Positions 1-11,047 of a stretch of DNA of 64,000 nt are shown one piece after another. Location of the stretch: positions 310,001-374,000 of the forward strand of contig JACAAK010000013.1 in assembly GCA_025093985.1 (NCBI GenBank). The letters are read 5' to 3'. Positions within the stretch are counted from its first letter, which is position 1. Every line of letters begins with the position of its first letter. The notes under the pieces are model-generated. The model was not told where the DNA came from. It worked only from the letters and a program-made list of their open reading frames with translations, and ran no database searches. The stretch is from Calvatia gigantea. Taxonomy: Eukaryota; Basidiomycota; Agaricomycetes; Agaricales; Lycoperdaceae. The position numbers and the translations under genes are program-made.

Positions 1-3000
1 TGCGAATCCAATAGTCTTTATTGTCAAAGCGAGGTTGACGAAGTGGTTTTGGAAAATGCGGATAAGATCCAGCGTAATCACATGAAGGCGGATTAAATCC
101 TGCTCAATCAAGGATTGGAGATTCCTTCCACGTAACACGTATAGTGCTCGTCTGGTGTCATTCAAACTCTCTTTCTTATCTGGTAAGCCGAAGCCCGTCA
201 GATTATTCCGGTGTATCTTCTCATCCAGTCTGCAAAAGCAGTTTTGTCATCAACGCTAAGCATTTCTCACATGCGCGGATAACTGGAGAATTGAATCACA
301 AAAGCGATGCCTTCGACTTTATGAAGTTCCTTTGCTGTTAAGCGCAGGATAAGGCGGTCATCGGATTTGGAGTAAGAATACTGTATCCGTTGTTCTCCTC
401 CATGCTTTTCAGCATGTTAAGTTTCCTAATACATGTTACTCCATCATATCGCTTTTTAGGGCTTAGAGAGTGTTTATCATGTTACGAACCACTGCGGCGC
501 ACATCAATTAAGACGGACCGGCGAAGTGTAGCCATTGAAAGCTTTAATCGTATGCGGTTGTTCACCAGCGATTAAGAACTTGTTTTACTGTACTCCTCCC
601 TCAGCGACGAGTGTTTTTCGATTTAAATGTCAACGCGCATCGTTAATGGCGGATCATTATCGATGCAATTCCAGAAATAAAAGAATTTTCTCGCAAGTTT
701 GTTAAGCTATGCGAGGCGTAAGCTCATATGGAGGTATAACCATCACATATTTTTAGGATGATATATCCGAGCTATTGCGCTTTTCTGGTAGACGCTAGCG
801 TGAACGCGTAGCAAGTCTTATGCTTATCCAACTCTAGTCGGTGAGTCCAAACGAGTTCTTCTTGAAATTGAACGCCTAATCCATTATAGTCTCCCTGTAG
901 GTGACCCGCGTAATGAACAGTGCGGTCTTTCCTAGTCAGGTTCAATTGTGCAATGCGTTTCCACCAGCGTTTTCAAGGCCATCACTTTTTACGGTTATGT
1001 AGATCAATTAGCCGCGGCAGTCACTTGAGCCGGCGAAGCAATGATACTACAAGCCTTAAAAGCGGTAGGTATCCTGTAAAGGATGCGCAAATTATGCATC
1101 AAATTGGCGAATATGTCAGCGTAAGACATAGGATATGATAGGCGGAGATTTCTTGAATGGAAATGGAAAGGAATCAGGAGGTGATCGTGGAGTGTAATGG
1201 AATATATCCTGCGACATCTAAAGATGGCGGATAAAGAAATTGCTATCTCTTGCTTCGTGCAGGTTTTGCTCTCTTCTTTGCAAATGAACTGGTTTTACTG
1301 CTATCCAGTTGCTGAATCATGACGTTTAAGGGTATATTCCCTCATCGAGTAAGGCATCCAAATGTGGATAATTCGTAGAACGTTAAGCCTTTCTGTGTGC
1401 CGCTTGAACTCAAAAGTTCTCGTTGATCAAACGATCGAGGTATGTTACATCCCGAATAAGCGATCATGTTTGGGCGGTCATCATGTTAACTGATGCGCCG
1501 CGAAGCCAAACCCACAGTACAGAACCAAATTAATGGTTTATCCCTTGATTTACACGATTAAGTGTCTTCCACTATAAACGCTTGGACTGGCGCGTTACGC
1601 TATAGTCAACGCTAACTATCACTGAGACGGGTAAGACATTCCCGTTGCCGTAAAGCTTTTAGGCTCTCAAAGTGTAGTGCGGATCAGTCCTTCTACATCA
1701 ACCGTTGCGAAAGCATTGGGAGTAGGAAGTTTTAAGTGGGTTATTCATGCCACGAATATTTGCTATTGCTCTCATTTAGACAAACTCTCCTCCATAATCA
1801 GTTGCGACATTGGCCGTTGTCAGCTATACTGTAGAGGTTTCTCTAATGAATCTTAGAGCCTCATAGCTTCTTTCGAAGGAGGACAACTATCATCATGAGA
1901 TAAGAAGTCATAGAGTAGCGTCGTAGACGACTAGCAATTCCATCAAGTCCGAGTATTACGCTCAAGGACGAGGATATTCGTTTAAAAGATTCTGGATAAA
2001 GGTACTGATGCAATTTCCCTTGTGAAATAATCCAGAGTGGCGATGAAATAATGCAACATTTCGACAAGTCATTAAAGACGAGTGGAAAAGGCATAATCAT
2101 GGGAAGTTCTGTTCGATGATGTCAATCGATATATGTAGTCTAGTAGGCGTAATGTTCAACAACCAGACATCTCCTTGCTTATAATCGCAAGTTCGTGTAC
2201 AACGATGAGATTGGGTGAACTAAAACAGCTCTGCATGACTTATTGCAAAGGTGGTGACCTTCAACGATTGCCTCAAAAGCATTACGCTCGAGGACATACG
2301 TTATAAGATTTTCTTGATATAGATCGGCTGCACACGGATGTGGCGCTACAAATCTTTCTCCCTAATGTCATAGACTAATGCTGGAATATAAAAGCAGTTC
2401 AGATACTTGTCGTTCCCGTAGGATTCCAGTTTCTTGCCTCAAGCCTAATGTAAAGCGGCGAGGTCTAAGAATTAAACTTGGTGACATAGTACTGAAGCTC
2501 AACCGTTATACGTTGGGAGCTATTCTGCTAATTCCTAGACGTGTCATAATTTCCTTTCTTTGTAATGATGCGATTCACGAGATCCTATAAAGGATATTCT
2601 TCTCTAGTGAATAGAGCGTCGTGCTCCCGCTATCATCTTCATATAACCCATAAGGATTTCTCACTTGTTGCGTAGAAAAGGTTTTATAGCCAGCGCTTAC
2701 ATCTCACGCGGCACACCGTTATTCGTAGCATTTATCAAGGAGTATGAAGTCGAAAGTACTACCGTATATCCTTCCATTGGTATCAAGGTCAGCGACATCC
2801 GAAGATGGCGACTCAAGAACTCCTCCGGCGCCAAGCTCCGTAAAGAGCGGTCTAAAGGATTTCTTCAGGAATTCGTCGGCGTGTTGCATCGTATGGTGCT
2901 ATACACATCCTCTTTCTCAATTATAGTTGCTAAATGGTGCGCTCAAGTCCTAATTGTGGACGGCGACTTCCATGAAGTCAAACTTCCTTAAAGCAATCAT

Positions 3001-4122
3001 TGTTATTCCTGTAGTTGGCGGACAAAGCATTTTTAACGTGCTCATCCATGCTCTGACTTAAACAGGTCTTCAAACTTGGGCGCGTGGACATGCGCTCAAC
3101 ACAAGTGAAGGAACGTTGATGCTAGAAGCAGGGCGCGATATATAGCGACGCGGCTCCTCTATAAGAGAAATAGTATATGGCGGCAATTGCTCAAGCCAGC
3201 GGCATATTTAAACTATATTCTGAAGTATTTCTTGAAACGACATAATGGCGGTATTACCGGCTCATTATCCTTCTCCCCTTATTTCCCAGCTGCAAGGACG
3301 CGATAAGCGTTCTCCTCCTTGCTGTCTTCTTTGGATATTTTTGCGAATGCCACAAATGCAGCGGCCCACTGTCTTAGCGTGGCATAAAGCGCTTATAGCG
3401 CGTGGGCTATCCGTAGAAAGAGTAAAGTGGTGGTCGAATAGACGTAGAAGGGGTAAAGCGTTGAAGCCTAAGGCGAAGGAACGAACGGCGGACTTCTCAA
3501 GGATATTTTCTATATCCCAGCTTTATTGATTAAGCGGGCCTTAGCGGCTTGTAACTGCCAGCTTAAGTGGGTCAAATAGCTCAGGTATATGCTCGTGGTG
3601 TGTTTTTCTACTCAAGGCGGGACTTGCCCAGTCAACTTGGAACACAAGAACACAAGGCTTATAATTTGCCTGACACTGCGGTATTTATTGCGGTCACTAA
3701 GACCAGCTAATTTACCAGCAAAGCGGAGCGTAGTGCTCAGCGTAGATGATACATCATATAGTAAATTTCTGAGGTGGATCTGAAGAGAATCCCAGAAAGC
3801 CCAAAGCGTTATCGTCGATCAAAGAGAGAATACTAGAACAGAGGTGGAGCAACCAGAGCGGAACAGTTCTGCTGCAACCCAGAATGGGGAGCGGACCTAA
3901 AGCGGTCGAACCAGACCGGAGATGACGGTTTGCCAGATCAAAAACCAAGAACGGGTAACAACGTGTCAGCATCATGTAGGACTGCTGTGCGTAGTGCACG
4001 TGTTCACAACATGGGTCAGACAGGGTATCAAGTGGACCAAAGGCACCACTGTCTCCCAGGTTGAAAGCGACCGTAGCCTCCTCAAACTCTACCAGCGTGC
4101 TAACGCGGTCCGAGTGAGCGGC

Positions 4123-4139
4123 GGTCGGGGCCCATAACC
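4123..4139 (-). promoter_or_regulatory. Primer-binding site matching half of initiator tRNA-Met
   Basis: The plus strand here reads GGTCGGGGCCCATAACC and abuts the LTR. GGGCCCATAACC is the conserved anticodon stem-loop of eukaryotic initiator tRNA-Met (anticodon CAU). The minus strand is thus complementary to a tRNA fragment ending in the anticodon loop. This is the half-tRNA primer arrangement known from Drosophila copia. It sets the element's orientation and its superfamily. Confidence 0.8.
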
Positions 4140-4684
4140 TGTTGAGAGAACGAGTAGACATCCCAATATAAGTTCACACTACCTAAGCGTGTAGGCGTCA
4201 GCGGTGGAAGGTAGTCGTATTCATCCGGGAGACGGTTCAATAGGAGAGGCGCGTGGTAGCGGACATAGTCCTGCTTATACCAGCGTACTCAGAGAGTCTT
4301 GAGGAGAGGGGAAGCGATGCTTAGAGAAGCTAGCGTAGAGAAGAGAAGACATAGTGTCTTATGCCAAAAGGCATACCCGAAAGGGTCTACATACTACAAT
4401 GCTACATAGGGTATATATACTAATATCCCTGGTCTGTGCACTCTAAACCCTTATACGGGTGAGGTCTAACTACCAGTAGCATAATTGGAGCATACTGTGT
4501 ACGACGCATGTACTAGAAGATTCCATGCGGAGTGAATAACCGACTACCTGAAGGGCGGTACAACTACTGCGTACGTAGTCCGTGATGGTCCGTTATTATC
4601 GACCCTCTGAAGGTGAAATACTCGAACCCCGTTTCAGCTATAAATAGACTGAACCAACGTAGTGGCACGGAGCGAGATTCAACA
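4140..4684 (-). repeat. LTR of copia-type element copy 1 (5' LTR in element orientation)
   Basis: It starts TGTTGAGAG and ends GATTCAACA, a 6-bp terminal inverted repeat. The same sequence occurs at 48696-49238 and 54926-55468. It is 545 bp against 543 bp in the other two copies. Base 4685 onward is gypsy B RNase H sequence. The candidate target duplication on this side is TGCAT; its partner lies outside the window. Confidence 0.88.
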
Positions 4685-5973
4685 TGCATTAGGGGGGGTA
4701 CTCTCACAGCTACAAGAAGAAAAATGGCACCCCATTGCTTTCACGTCACGAACCCTGTCGCCAGCAGAACAGAACTATGAAATATACGACAAAGAGTTAC
4801 TAGCTATTGTCCATGCCCTGAAGGAATGGAGACACTACCTCTTAGATGCCGAAGAATGATTCGAAATATGGACTGACCATGAAAACCTGAAGTATTACCG
4901 AGAGCCACAGAAACTAAATGGATGACAAGCACGGTGGTATCTGTGGCTGCAAGACTATGACTTCATGCTACAACATGTACCAGGAAAGACAAACACAAAA
5001 GCCAACCTACTATCCTAAATCCACCAAATGCCAGAAGAGCAAGAAGATAAACTAGTCACCATGATTCGAGAAAGCTGGCTACAGGCAGAAGGCACAGACA
5101 GCATGGTACTCTTACAAGCAGAATTGTTCATTGAACCAAACTTCCTAGAACGAATTTGAAGCCGAACCCAATGAGAAACAATAGTCCTAACTGAACTAAA
5201 GAAGCAAGGATCCCAACTCACTGAAGATGGCAGAGTAATCTACAAACAGAATAGCACATATGTCCCACCTGACCAGAAACTATGAGAAGAAATCCTAAAA
5301 CAGTACCATGACACTCCTGATGCAGGGCACCCAGGACAACACAGAATGACAGAACTAATTAGCTGGGACTACTGGTGGCCATCAATACAAAAGGACATAA
5401 AAAGATATATCTGAGGATGCCAAGCCTGTCAAAGGAACAAATCAAGAATGACGTCACTCAAATTGCCACTACACCCCCTTCCAATACCAAATGGACCTTG
5501 GGAAGAAATCAGTGTCGACATGATCAGACCACTGCCAGAGTCTAAAGGAAAAGACGCAATACTAGTCATTGTGGACTGCTTCATGAAAATGATATGACTC
5601 TCAGTGACAACTACAGATGCCTCATCTAAAGATGTCACAAAGATATATCAAGACGAAATATGGAAGCTACACAGATTACCAAGGAAGGTACTCAGTGACT
5701 GAGGACCTCAGTTCGCATCAGAATTCACCAAGGAGCTGTTCAAGGGGCTTGGCATTGAACGGAACCTATCAACAGCATACCATCTACAAACGGATGGACA
5801 AACTGAACGCATCAACAGAGAAGTGAAAACCTACATCTGCCTGTACTGCAACTACAATCAGGACAACTGGGCTGAATGGCTCCCCATTGCAGAATTCCAG
5901 TACAATGACAAGCAACACAGAGGAATGCAGAAAACACCATTCTTCCTAAACTATGGACGGAATCCATGGAAAG
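4685..5973 (+). pseudogene. Gypsy B pol fragment: RNase H to integrase core, 5' part
   Basis: Translation gives the Ty3/gypsy RNase H block ([36 protein letters not shown]). It is followed by the integrase HHCC zinc-binding region (GHPGQHRM ... GCQACQRNK), the core (first Asp in VDMI, then SDxGPQFASEF) and the GRNPW region. It aligns in frame with gypsy A at 9080-10390. At least eight in-frame stops are present. Three of them (4923, 5595, 5700) sit where A has CGA, so they are CGA-to-TGA changes. The left end is cut by the copia-type element and the right end by gypsy A. The continuation is at 12366. Confidence 0.9.
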
Positions 5974-6281
5974 TGTTATGAGTTTTCACTGATCATAACG
6001 CGTTCCATGCCATTCTCCATTCATAACTATCTGCGTACCTGTTTCAGTTATTCTAGTCCAGCGTTCTCTGAAGATATGACTCACACCAACTACCACGCCT
6101 TGACCGGACGTTTCATGTAGTTACTCCATCCATTCAACCGGATAGCTTTAGACATATTTAAGCGTACATACACCCTGCTGTATTCGGTACGCTTAACCAC
6201 CTTCTGTTCTCTTCCCCTTACTCGCCCTCAAGACTTAGCCAGAGCTGCAACCTGAGGTCTAAACCGACTAAGGTCATAACA
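5974..6281 (+). repeat. Gypsy A 5' LTR
   Basis: 308 bp, starting TGTTATGAG and ending CATAACA. It lacks the 5-bp insertion seen in the 3' LTR. A TATA-like ATATTTAAG lies at 6154-6162. About 34 nt downstream is ACGCTTAACCA (6189-6199), the likely transcript start and exact complement of the primer site at 6284. Confidence 0.93.
6154..6199 (+). promoter_or_regulatory. Predicted LTR promoter and self-primer sequence of gypsy A
   Basis: ATATTTAAG at 6154-6162 is a TATA-like box. ACGCTTAACCA at 6189-6199 lies at the distance expected for transcription start. It is the reverse complement of 6284-6294. The pair is repeated in the 3' LTR (12273-12283). The start site is inferred from spacing and complementarity only. 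Confidence 0.6.
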
Positions 6282-6283
6282 TT

Positions 6284-6294
6284 TGGTTAAGCGT
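6284..6294 (+). promoter_or_regulatory. Primer-binding site of gypsy A, complementary to its own LTR
   Basis: TGGTTAAGCGT lies 2 nt after the 5' LTR. It is perfectly complementary over 11 nt to ACGCTTAACCA at 6189-6199. In the Tf1/sushi group the first 11 nt of the transcript fold back onto the primer site and prime reverse transcription. The length and position here match that mechanism. A tRNA primer with the same 3' end cannot be excluded from sequence alone. Confidence 0.65.
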
Positions 6295-6362
6295 CACCAC
6301 CTCACCTTGCAAGAAATAGAGTTGAAAAAGACTCGAACCACGACAAACCTAGGAGCCATTAT

Positions 6363-7505
6363 ATGAGCTCGAACCCCAACGAATACACAGAACCCTAGCT
6401 CAAAGTTACGGACAACAAGCTCAAAACAGACAGTGAAACCGACTCATCAGACGAAGAAGCAGAGAACCCCGAAGTACCTGCAACAGTTGTAACAGACAAC
6501 GAACCCAGAGACACCATACAAGGAGTAAACCCAACAGGAGTAGAAGCAGTTATATCAGAACTCTTCAATGAACTCGACATAGCAGAAGAACAGCTAGGAC
6601 AAATGGAGAACCAAGACACCGAGACAGAATCAGAATCAGGAAATTCAGAAATGACGGACAATACTGCACCCACCACAACACCTAGCACAAAGGGGCTCGT
6701 ACCCGACCCAGGGTTCTTCGATGGAACCCGAACCAAATTCGACGACTGGTGGAGAGCCATGACACTCTTCATGAAATTCAACAAAGTTATCACGGCAGAC
6801 GACAAAGCCATAGCAGTCTTAGCTAGACTGAGGGGAGGAACAGCAGGAGCATACGCAGCGATGAAAGCACCACAAATTCTGGAAGGAGAAGACTCCATAG
6901 ACTGGAAAGTCTTTGCTGAAGAATTCAAACGAACCTTTTCAGACGATGCCATGAATGCGAAGGCGGAATGGCAGATCGAAAAATTCAAACAGGGAAATAG
7001 GAACATGGCCAACTACCTCATCAAATTCGAAGTACTTAAAAACAAGGCGAAAACTGACAACCGACACGCCATGTTCCTGTTGCGGAAAAACGCCCGACAA
7101 GATATTATCCACACCATCACAGGCTACCCTCCAGCTGCTCGACCCGACACGTACCCAGAATGGAAGGAGGCCATATTAGCAGTTGGACAAGGATATGAGG
7201 CATCCGAATACCAGGGAGATAAGAAAACTAACTTGGGAACTACTTATGGGGGAATGGGAGAACCCATGGAAATAGGAAGCAGGCGACACGTGTTCAATGC
7301 AAAAGGGGAACCCAAGTGCTACAACTGTGGAATATTCGGACATATGTCCAAGGACTGCAAAAAGCCCAAAGGATTAACATGCTACAACTGCGGCAAAATC
7401 GGACACATAGCCAAAGCTTGCACCGCACCAAAGAAGGTACAGATCCGAGCAATAGATGAAGCCAAGCCAGAGGAACACCAGGATTTTTCCGGAGACTCCG
7501 AGTAG
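6363..7505 (+). pseudogene. Gypsy A gag (nucleocapsid polyprotein), one early nonsense codon
   Basis: The likely original start is the ATG at 6363, in frame with the long downstream ORF. Codon 12 (6396-6398) is TAG, and the frame is then open to the stop at 7503-7505. The next in-frame ATG is at 6603 and gives 300 residues. The N-terminal part is acidic and rich in S, E and D. The central part is a retrotransposon capsid-like region (GFFDGTRTKFDDWWRAM onward). The C-terminal part carries two CCHC zinc knuckles, CYNCGIFGHMSKDC and CYNCGKIGHIAKAC, at about residues 239-252 and 260-273 counted from 6603. Gag would package element RNA. The 3' end overlaps pol by 46 nt in the -1 frame. Confidence 0.88.
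7460..7505 (+). promoter_or_regulatory. Gag-pol overlap with candidate -1 frameshift
   Basis: The pol frame is open from just after a TGA at 7457-7459. The gag frame stops at 7503-7505. Pol is therefore in the -1 frame with a 46-nt overlap. A run of five T (7484-7488) in GGATTTTTCC is the only plausible slip site. It is not a perfect X-XXY-YYZ heptamer in the gag frame, so the mechanism is a suggestion. Confidence 0.45.
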
Positions 7506-10500
7506 GCGCTGCCTCAAGAGTCAAGAAACTTGTATCTAGGATATCAGAAGAATATTACACGATTCCTCAGAAACGAAAGCGTGAACTAAACCTAAAAGGA
7601 AAAATCCAAACCCCAACAAAAAGGATAACAGTAAACACCATAGTCGACTCGGGGTGCACCACCAGTAGCATCAGCAAGAAACTGGTAGACGAAGAAAAAA
7701 TCCCTACAGAAAAATTAAAACAAGAAATCACAGTACTTAACGCAGACGGGACGACAAACCAAGGAGGAAAAGTCACAGAAACAGCTACTATACAGGTGGA
7801 AATTGAAGGACACGAAGAAACAATCGAAGCATTGGTCGTACAACTCCAAGACAGAGCAGAAATATTCCTAGAACACGACTGGCTCACCAAACACAATCCA
7901 GAAGTAAACTGGCGAACAGGAGAAATAAAGTTCAATCGGTGCCCAAAGGACTGCAGGTTCCCGCACCAGAACATCCAGGTAACAGACAAGATCCGAAGCA
8001 TGGCCACCACTGAAGACATATGGGAAGAAGAAGAAGAACCCGACCCCACTGAGCCATCAGACCTGCCAGACTACGTCCGACCATTCACACATCTATTCAA
8101 CAAAACCACATTCGACAAACTACCCGAACGAATGGAATGGGACCACGAGATAATCCTAACAGAAGACGCACCCAAAGAAATCAATGCAGGAACTTACAAC
8201 ATGACAATCAAGGAGCAGGACGAACTCAAAGCATTTGTTAAAGAAAACCTCAAGTCAGGACGAATACGACCGTCGAAGTCACCATATGCCGCACCCACCT
8301 TTTTCATCCCAAAAAAGGATGGCTCAAAACGACTCATTCAAGACTACCAACGGTTGAATAACGTAGTCATTAAAGACAAAACACTGCTACCTCGGATCGG
8401 AGAAGTCATCGACAAATTAGGAAAAGCCAAATACTTCAACAAACTAGACATCATTTGGGGCTACAACAACATCCGCATCAAAGAAGGAGACGAGTGGAAA
8501 GCAGCCTTCCTAACCAATGAAGGACTATTCGAACCCACAGTCATGTTCTTCGGTCTCAGCAATTCGCCAGGAACGTTTTCAAGAATGATGGCGAGCATCT
8601 TTCGAGACCTATTGTGCAACGGAGATATAGTAAACTACATGGATGACTTCGCAATTCCAGGTGACACCAAGGAACAACTGCGAGAACGAACGATCCGATT
8701 CCTGGAAAGAGCGGCTGAACACAACCTATGCTTCAAACAATCCAAATACATTTTCGACGCCGAAGAAATCCCAATGCTAGGAGTAACAGTAGGACATGGA
8801 CGTATCGAAATGGAGGCCGAGAAAGTAAAATCAGTATGAGAATGGCCCCAACCGCACAACAAAAAAGGAATAGAAAGATTCCTCGGTTTCACCAACTACT
8901 ACTGCCGATTTATAAAAAACTTCAGCAAGATAGTGGCCCCATTGAATAAACTAAAAGGATCAGAAGAGTGGGAATGAAGAGTAGAACAGCAATCTGCGTT
9001 CGACAAACTAAAACAACGAATCACAGAAGAACCCACCCTAACACTGCCCCAAAGAGAAGGTCAATTCCGAGTAGAAGTCGATGCATCGAACTACGCATTA
9101 GGGGGAGTACTCTCACAAGAACAGAATTTGAAATGGCACCCAATCGCATTCACATCCCGTACACTATCACTGGCAGAATGAAATTACGAAATCTATGACA
9201 AAGAGCTGCTGGCAATCATGCACGCATTAAAAGAATGGCGACACTACCTACTGGACGCAGAAGAGAAATTTGAAATCTGGACCGACCATGAGAACCTGAA
9301 ATACTATAGGGAACCCCAAAAACTAAATGGCCGACAAGCAAGATGGTACCTACAGCTACAAGATTACAATTTCATATTGCACCACATACCAGGGAAAACG
9401 AATACAAAAGCAGACCTCCTCTCCAGAATCTACCAAGAACCAGACCAAGAAGAAGAAAAACTAGTCACCATGATCCGAGATGCCTGGTGGATGAGCAAAA
9501 ACGACAACGAACCATGGGAAGGGACCATCCTACTCTGCGCCGAACTATTTATGGAACCAACCTTCAAAGAACGAATCAAGGCGAACAAAAGAAGAGAAAC
9601 GGCCATCACCAAAAAAATACGCGACCAAGACCCTGACATCACTGAACACGACAGAATAATCTACAAAAATACCAGCATGTATGTGCCACCCGAACTGGCA
9701 CTCGGAAAGGAAATACTACACCAATACCACGATGCCCCCGACACAGGACACCCGGGACAACACCGAATGATCGAGTTGGTAACCAGAGATTACTGGTGGC
9801 CGGCAATCCGAACGGATGCTCAAAAGTACATCAGAGGTTGCCAAAGTTGCCAACGAAACAAGCCATGCAAGACACCTCTGAAGACACCTCTACATCCGCT
9901 TCCCATCCCCAACGGTCCATGGGAAGAAGTGAGTATCAACCTCATTGGGCCACTGCCCGAATCAGAAGGAAAAGACGCCATCCTAGTCATTGTCGATCGA
10001 TTCTCAAAAATAATACGACTCATAGCGACAAGAACGGATGTTTCCTCAAAAGAACTAGCACAGCACTACCAGGATGAAATATGGAAGCTACACGGAATGC
10101 CGAGGAAAGTCCTTAGTGACCGAGGACCACAGTTTGCATCCGAATTCACTGGCGAACTATTCAAAGGACTAGGGATAGAACGAAACCTGTCAATGGCCTA
10201 CCACCCACAAACTGATGGACAAACAGAAAGGATCAACAAAGAAGTCGAAACATACTTGAGGATATACTGCAACTACGACCAAAACGACTGGACAAAATGG
10301 CTACCCATGGCCGAATTCCAATACAATGACAAGAAACACAGCGGCACACAGGCGACACCGTTCTACCTAAACTATAGCAGACACCCCTGGAAAGGAAAGG
10401 AAAATAGAACGACGAACAACCCTAGCAGTACGGAGTTCCTAAAACAGCTCCAAAACACAAGAAATAATGCTGCTTCCACACTATGATCATATCAAGAAAA

Positions 10501-11041
10501 AATGAAACAGACACATGATAACAGCAAAATGAACACGAGGACATACCAGATCAACGATGAAGTATGGTTAGAAAACACCAACATCCATACCAATCAGCCA
10601 TCAAAGAAGCTAGGCCAGAAAAGGTATGGGCCTTTCCGAATTAAGGAAAAAATAGGAGAAGCGGCATATCAGCTAGCAATACCAGAAGGATGGGCCATCC
10701 ATGATGTATTCAATGAACAGCTGTTAACCCCGACACAGAAAGCATCATTCCACATCCAGAAAGAAGCACCAGCACCCGAGCCAATGATCATCAACAACGA
10801 AGAAGAGTACGAAGTAGAAGAAATCCGAGGGAAGCGACAAAAAGGAAGGGGATATCAATTCCTCATACAATGGAAAGGATACAGCAACGAAGAAGATATG
10901 TGGATAGTGGAGTCAAAATTGCAAAACGCCCGAGATGCAATAACGGAGTACCACAAAAGGCATCCGGAGGATACCTATAAAAAGGGGGGCAAGAAATCCA
11001 GAAAACCATCAGCCAAGTCAACCCCCAGACAGAAACACTAG
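7460..11041 (+). pseudogene. Gypsy A pol: protease, RT, RNase H, integrase, chromodomain (four nonsense codons)
   Basis: A single frame spans the region. The protease active site is DSG (Asp at 7646-7648). RT has the catalytic YMDD at 8636-8647. RNase H follows (ALGGVLSQ near 9090; DHENLKYY near 9285). Integrase has an HHCC finger (GHPGQHRM ... GCQSCQRNK, about 9750-9865) and a core with SDRGPQFASEF. A C-terminal chromodomain (EYEVEEIRGKR ... FLIQWKGYSNEEDMW, about 10807-10960) marks a chromovirus. In-frame TGA codons occur at 8837, 8975, 9179 and 10484. The first integrase core Asp is Asn (9938-9940), while gypsy B has Asp there. The protein would copy and integrate the element, but this copy is dead. 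Confidence 0.92.
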
Positions 11042-11047
11042 CCAAAC

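Larger units (their letters stand above)
1..4684 (-). mobile_element. Copia-type non-coding LTR element (LARD-like), copy 1, truncated by window start
   Basis: This stretch is about 90% similar by eye to 50718-55468, where a complete copy with two LTRs exists. The right end is a 545-bp LTR bounded by TGTTGA and TCAACA. The half-tRNA primer site lies just inside that LTR, so the element reads on the minus strand and this LTR is its 5' LTR. No frame is open for more than about 135 codons, and no Gag, protease, integrase, RT or RNase H motif could be found on either strand. It is therefore a large non-autonomous derivative that would need proteins in trans. Compared with copy 2 it keeps many more CpG dinucleotides. 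It interrupts the RNase H region of gypsy B at 4685. Confidence 0.8.

Noticed and set aside
2665..2991. 108-codon plus-strand frame in the non-coding copia-type element
   Set aside because: The matching frame in copy 2 is interrupted, nucleotide identity is equally high outside it, and there is no domain.
3754..4161. 135-codon minus-strand frame beginning in the LTR and crossing the primer site
   Set aside because: It is present in both copies but diverges at both ends. It crosses the LTR/primer junction and shows no Gag or Pol similarity. Treated as chance.
6395..7012. Minus-strand frame of 205 codons
   Set aside because: It is the antisense shadow of gypsy A gag, whose plus-strand frame has zinc knuckles and homologues.
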